Shown one piece after another: positions 61,490-64,000 of a DNA stretch of 64,000 nt. A program made the translations under genes and the position numbers. The notes beneath the pieces were generated by a model. It saw nothing but the letters and a program-made list of their open reading frames with translations, did no database searches and had not been told where the DNA came from. Source of the DNA: Phyllostachys edulis (lineage: Eukaryota > Streptophyta > Magnoliopsida > Poales > Poaceae); the NCBI GenBank assembly GCA_036346405.1, contig CM070546.1, forward strand, positions 99,330,826 to 99,394,825. Reading direction: 5' to 3'. Each line of letters starts with the position of its first letter. Within the stretch, counting starts at the first letter, position 1.

Positions 61490-63265
61490 GGGGAAATTGG
61501 CTACAGGGCACTGCACATTCGCGTTATTTACCAACGGACATCCAAAAAACGTGGTGCAGCCAGAAGACATCGCAAAAACGTGTAATTTTGCCGTAGGACA
61601 CTGAGGGCACTATTTTATCATTTCCAGCCCGAAGGGAGAGAGAAAATTTCAGAAATGACAATTTTGCCCTTCAGTTGGACTTGGCTGAGACGGACCTTCC
61701 ATAGTCATCAAAGTCTAGAGGCGTGGTTGATCAGCTCAATGGGGTGGCTGCTGCACGCGAGGTGCTCGAGCAAGGGGACCGCGAGCAATGTTGGAACGAA
61801 AACTCTGATCTCAATCACAAACTCTATTGAAATAGAGAAACCTTTGATTCAATTTTCACCACACATTGCAATGTGACTTTTCTGATTTCTTATATAGACA
61901 TCAAAACGAGTTACAAATAGAATACGGAATCGGTTTCTGACTCAGATTCTCCACCAAAACTGAAAAACACGAAACCGATAACAAACTCGACAAGCTACAG
62001 TATTCGACTCAGAAACGAACAGAAAGAAAACTGAAATGATTACAGACCGCTTCTGAATTGCATTTGCCTTTTGCGATCCATTACAGATCGAAGAACTCCA
62101 GCCGGAGCCTCTTGGTGCACCGGGGAGCACTGCCGTCGGCTTCATCGTCCGCTTCCAAGAAGCTATTGATCGCGTCGATGTACCTGGCCATGGCACGGCG
62201 GCGTATCCCTCGATGGTGTCGTCGAGGGCAGGGTTCTTGTGGCGGAGGGCGAGGTACTCGTGGTACCCCGACGGGTGTATGTCGGTGACCATAAAGTCGA
62301 GGGCGCGGAGTTGGCGGGGGAGGTGCGCCCAGCGCCGGGCGAGGACGGCGGTGGCGAGCATGAAGCAGGTGGCGAGGCGATTCAGATGAGGAGGAGGACG
62401 TCGTCGGCGGTCTTGCGCCGAGGTGGTCCTCGGCGCGCCACGATCGCCACCGGCAATGGCGGCGAGAGCGTGGATCGTCGAGTGATGGTTGCCACCGCCA
62501 GGACGCGCTAGCAGAGGTGAGCTAAGCGCGAGGAGGAGACGAGCGGCGCCACGGAGGGCCGAGGCGCGCCGACTACCGGGCCGAGCCGGATCGAGAGAGG
62601 TGGCACCATGGAGCCACCGCTGCGCGCCCCCATCCATGGGGCTCCTCCACGACGACCCCAGCAACAGACGGTGTGATGGTCCCCTCGATGTGTGCCCGAT
62701 GGCGGCCGTCTGGTGATGGCAAGGTGAAGGCGTGGGGACGTCCGCGGTGGGGAATGGGGACATGAGGCGTTCGTCGGTGGAGCCGGTGTAGTAGAGCCAG
62801 TAGACGACGGAGGACGGGAAGCGACAGGAGGAGGCGGCGGCGGCAGAAATGAGGAGGACGTCTGAGGAGTGGACGGCGGCGGTGTCGAAAGCCCACCAGT
62901 CGGTGGAGGGCACCAGTGGTCGGGTGCAAGCGACAGAGGGCTCCAAAGACAGTCGTCGGGGAGTTAGCGAGGGCGAGGCGTAGCAGCCGATCGAGCCGAG
63001 GTGACGGGCGAAGGCGACTCTATGTTGATAGAAGAGGAAGAAAGAGGAAAAAGGGGAAGAAGAAGAGGAGGGCAGAAGGAGAAAGGGCAAAATAGACAAT
63101 TAACGTGCTTTCTCTCTCCACTTTGACCCGAAAATAATAAAATAGTGCCCTCAGTGTCCTACGGCAAAATTACATCTTTTTGTAGTGTCTTCTGGCTGCA
63201 CCACGTTTTTTGGATGTCCGTTGGCAAATGACTCGAATGTGCAGTGCGCTGTAGCCAATTTCCCC
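61490..63265. mobile_element. Pack-MULE (Mutator-like) carrying an F-box-like gene fragment, 1776 bp
   Basis: Terminal inverted repeats of about 140 bp: GGGGAAATTGGCTACAG at 61490, and the inverse ending GCCAATTTCCCC at 63265. Shared internal words are AACGGACATCCAAAAAACGT and GCCGTAGGACACTGAGGGC. A perfect 9 bp duplication ATCTAAAAA lies at 61481-61489 and 63266-63274. Long TIRs with a 9 bp duplication define Mutator-like elements. There is no transposase inside. The interior is GC-rich and gene-like, so it fits the Pack-MULE definition. It inserted into the gypsy-derived tandem array. Confidence 0.92.
62081..62420 (-). pseudogene. captured F-box-like protein fragment in the Pack-MULE
   Basis: Minus-strand translation contains ARRWAHLPRQLRALDFMVTD followed by ALRHKNPALDDTIEGYAA. 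A frame change near 62205 then gives RYIDAINSFLEADDE and a C-terminus LRLEFFDL with a stop at 62081. The RRWAHLP block is the end of an F-box as found in many grass F-box/FBD proteins. The long frame 63099-61942 runs through it but mixes frames and is not one conserved protein. It could be transcribed from the TIR, but I judge it to be a non-functional capture. Confidence 0.6.
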
Positions 63266-63274
63266 ATCTAAAAA

Positions 63275-64000
63275 GTATAGGGGTGGCGCTAGGCTTTGCC
63301 TCCCCTCACAAAAAAGTTAGGGCTCCTCCGGAGCCATATTTGAGAAAGAATGGGGGACAACGCTAGGCTTCGCCTTACCCTCGCAAAAAAGGTAGGGCTC
63401 CTCAGAGCCCTATCTTAAAAAGTATGGGGGACGGCGCTAGGCTTCGCCTGCCACTCGCAAAAAAGTTAGGGCTTCTCCGGAGCCCTATCTGAGAAATTAT
63501 GGGGGACGACGCTAAGCTTCACCTCCCCCTCGCAAAAAGTTAGGGCTCCCCGGAGCCCTATCTAAAAAAGTATGGGGGCGGCGCTAGGCTTCGCCTCACC
63601 CTCGCAAAAAAGGTAAGGTTCCCCGGAGCCCTATCTAAAAAAATATAGGGGACGGCGCCAGGCTTCGCCTCCCCCTCGCAAAAAAGTTAGGGCTTCTCCG
63701 GAGCCCTATCTGAGAAAGTATGAGGGACGACGCTATGCTTTGCCTCCCCCTCACAAAAAAGTTATGGCTCCCTGAAGCCCAATTTGAAAAAGTATGAGGG
63801 ACGGTGCTAGGCTTCACCCCCCCCTCACAAAAAAGTTAGGGCTCTCCTGGAGCCATATCTAAAAAAATATGGGGGACGAAGCTAGGATTCGCCTCCTCCT
63901 CGTAGAAAAAGTTAGGGCTCACAGGAGCCCTATCTGAAAAAGTATGGGGGACGGCATTAGGCTTCGCCTCCCCCTCGCAAAAAAAGTTAGGGCTCCTCCG
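63275..64000 (+). repeat. tandem array, ~74 bp unit, about 10 copies, continues past window
   Basis: The unit contains GGGGGACGGCGCTAGGC, TTCGCCTCCCCCTCGC, AAAAAAGTTAGGGCTC and a CTCCGGAG inverted word, ending CCCTATCTGAAAA. One further copy precedes the Pack-MULE (61425-61489), so the array was split by the insertion. It resembles the 72 bp array at 18633-19215. Confidence 0.9.

Noticed and set aside
61942..63099. 385-codon minus-strand ORF as an intact gene
   Set aside because: It lies wholly inside the Pack-MULE, and the recognisable F-box-like part changes frame within it.
1..64000. tRNA, rRNA, organellar insertion or a multi-gene novel system
   Set aside because: No such genes or clusters were recognised; almost all coding similarity is retrotransposon, plus eIF6 and one PPR gene.

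Overview
The window is plant nuclear DNA, almost certainly from a grass (Poaceae) and plausibly Oryza or a close relative. The evidence is intron-bearing plant genes, nested LTR retrotransposons of grass-type lineages (Sirevirus-like, Angela/BARE/RIRE1-like and Retrofit/Hopscotch-like copia; gypsy elements with long LTRs), MITEs, a CACTA fragment and a Pack-MULE. Lineage names come from remembered similarity, not from a search.

Layout. 1-7607: minus-strand Sirevirus-like copia element (env-like ORF start, linker, decayed gag-pol, PBS, 5' LTR). 7608-8400: decayed gypsy gag/protease fragment. 8401-13825: low-copy and MITE-rich DNA with a broken GRF-type zinc-finger gene, two tandem ~350 bp MITEs, several (TA)n tracts and a 560 bp hairpin. 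13826-15979: solo LTR with a perfect 5 bp duplication. 15985-17177: unrecognised DNA with a duplicated segment. 17178-19931: a 340 bp LTR followed by three tandem-repeat arrays. 19932-26332: minus-strand Retrofit/Hopscotch-like copia, 3'-truncated, with a GC-rich leader and intact 5' LTR.

26333-32840 is the only clear genic island. It holds an intact seven-exon eIF6 gene (+, 246 aa) and, convergent to it, an intact three-exon PPR gene (-, 613 aa, probably mitochondrial). The copia LTR ends only 249 bp upstream of the eIF6 start codon.

35240-64000 is one decayed plus-strand gypsy element, split by insertions. Three long LTRs of one family, apparently solo, sit in its gag, before its RT and inside its integrase (36015, 40610, 45524). 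An 11.6 kb Angela/BARE-like copia (48560-60172, duplication TCGAC) splits the integrase. That copia carries a CACTA fragment in its 5' LTR and a truncated, inverted relative (50409-53497), which makes a head-to-head LTR palindrome. Downstream of the gypsy pol are tandem arrays interrupted by a 1776 bp Pack-MULE (perfect 9 bp duplication) that carries an F-box-like gene fragment.

The working genes are ordinary housekeeping and organelle genes. I found no convincing novel multi-gene system. The points of interest are structural: nesting order, an LTR palindrome, a (TA)n tract in place of a TATA box, the Pack-MULE, and a GC-AG intron in eIF6.
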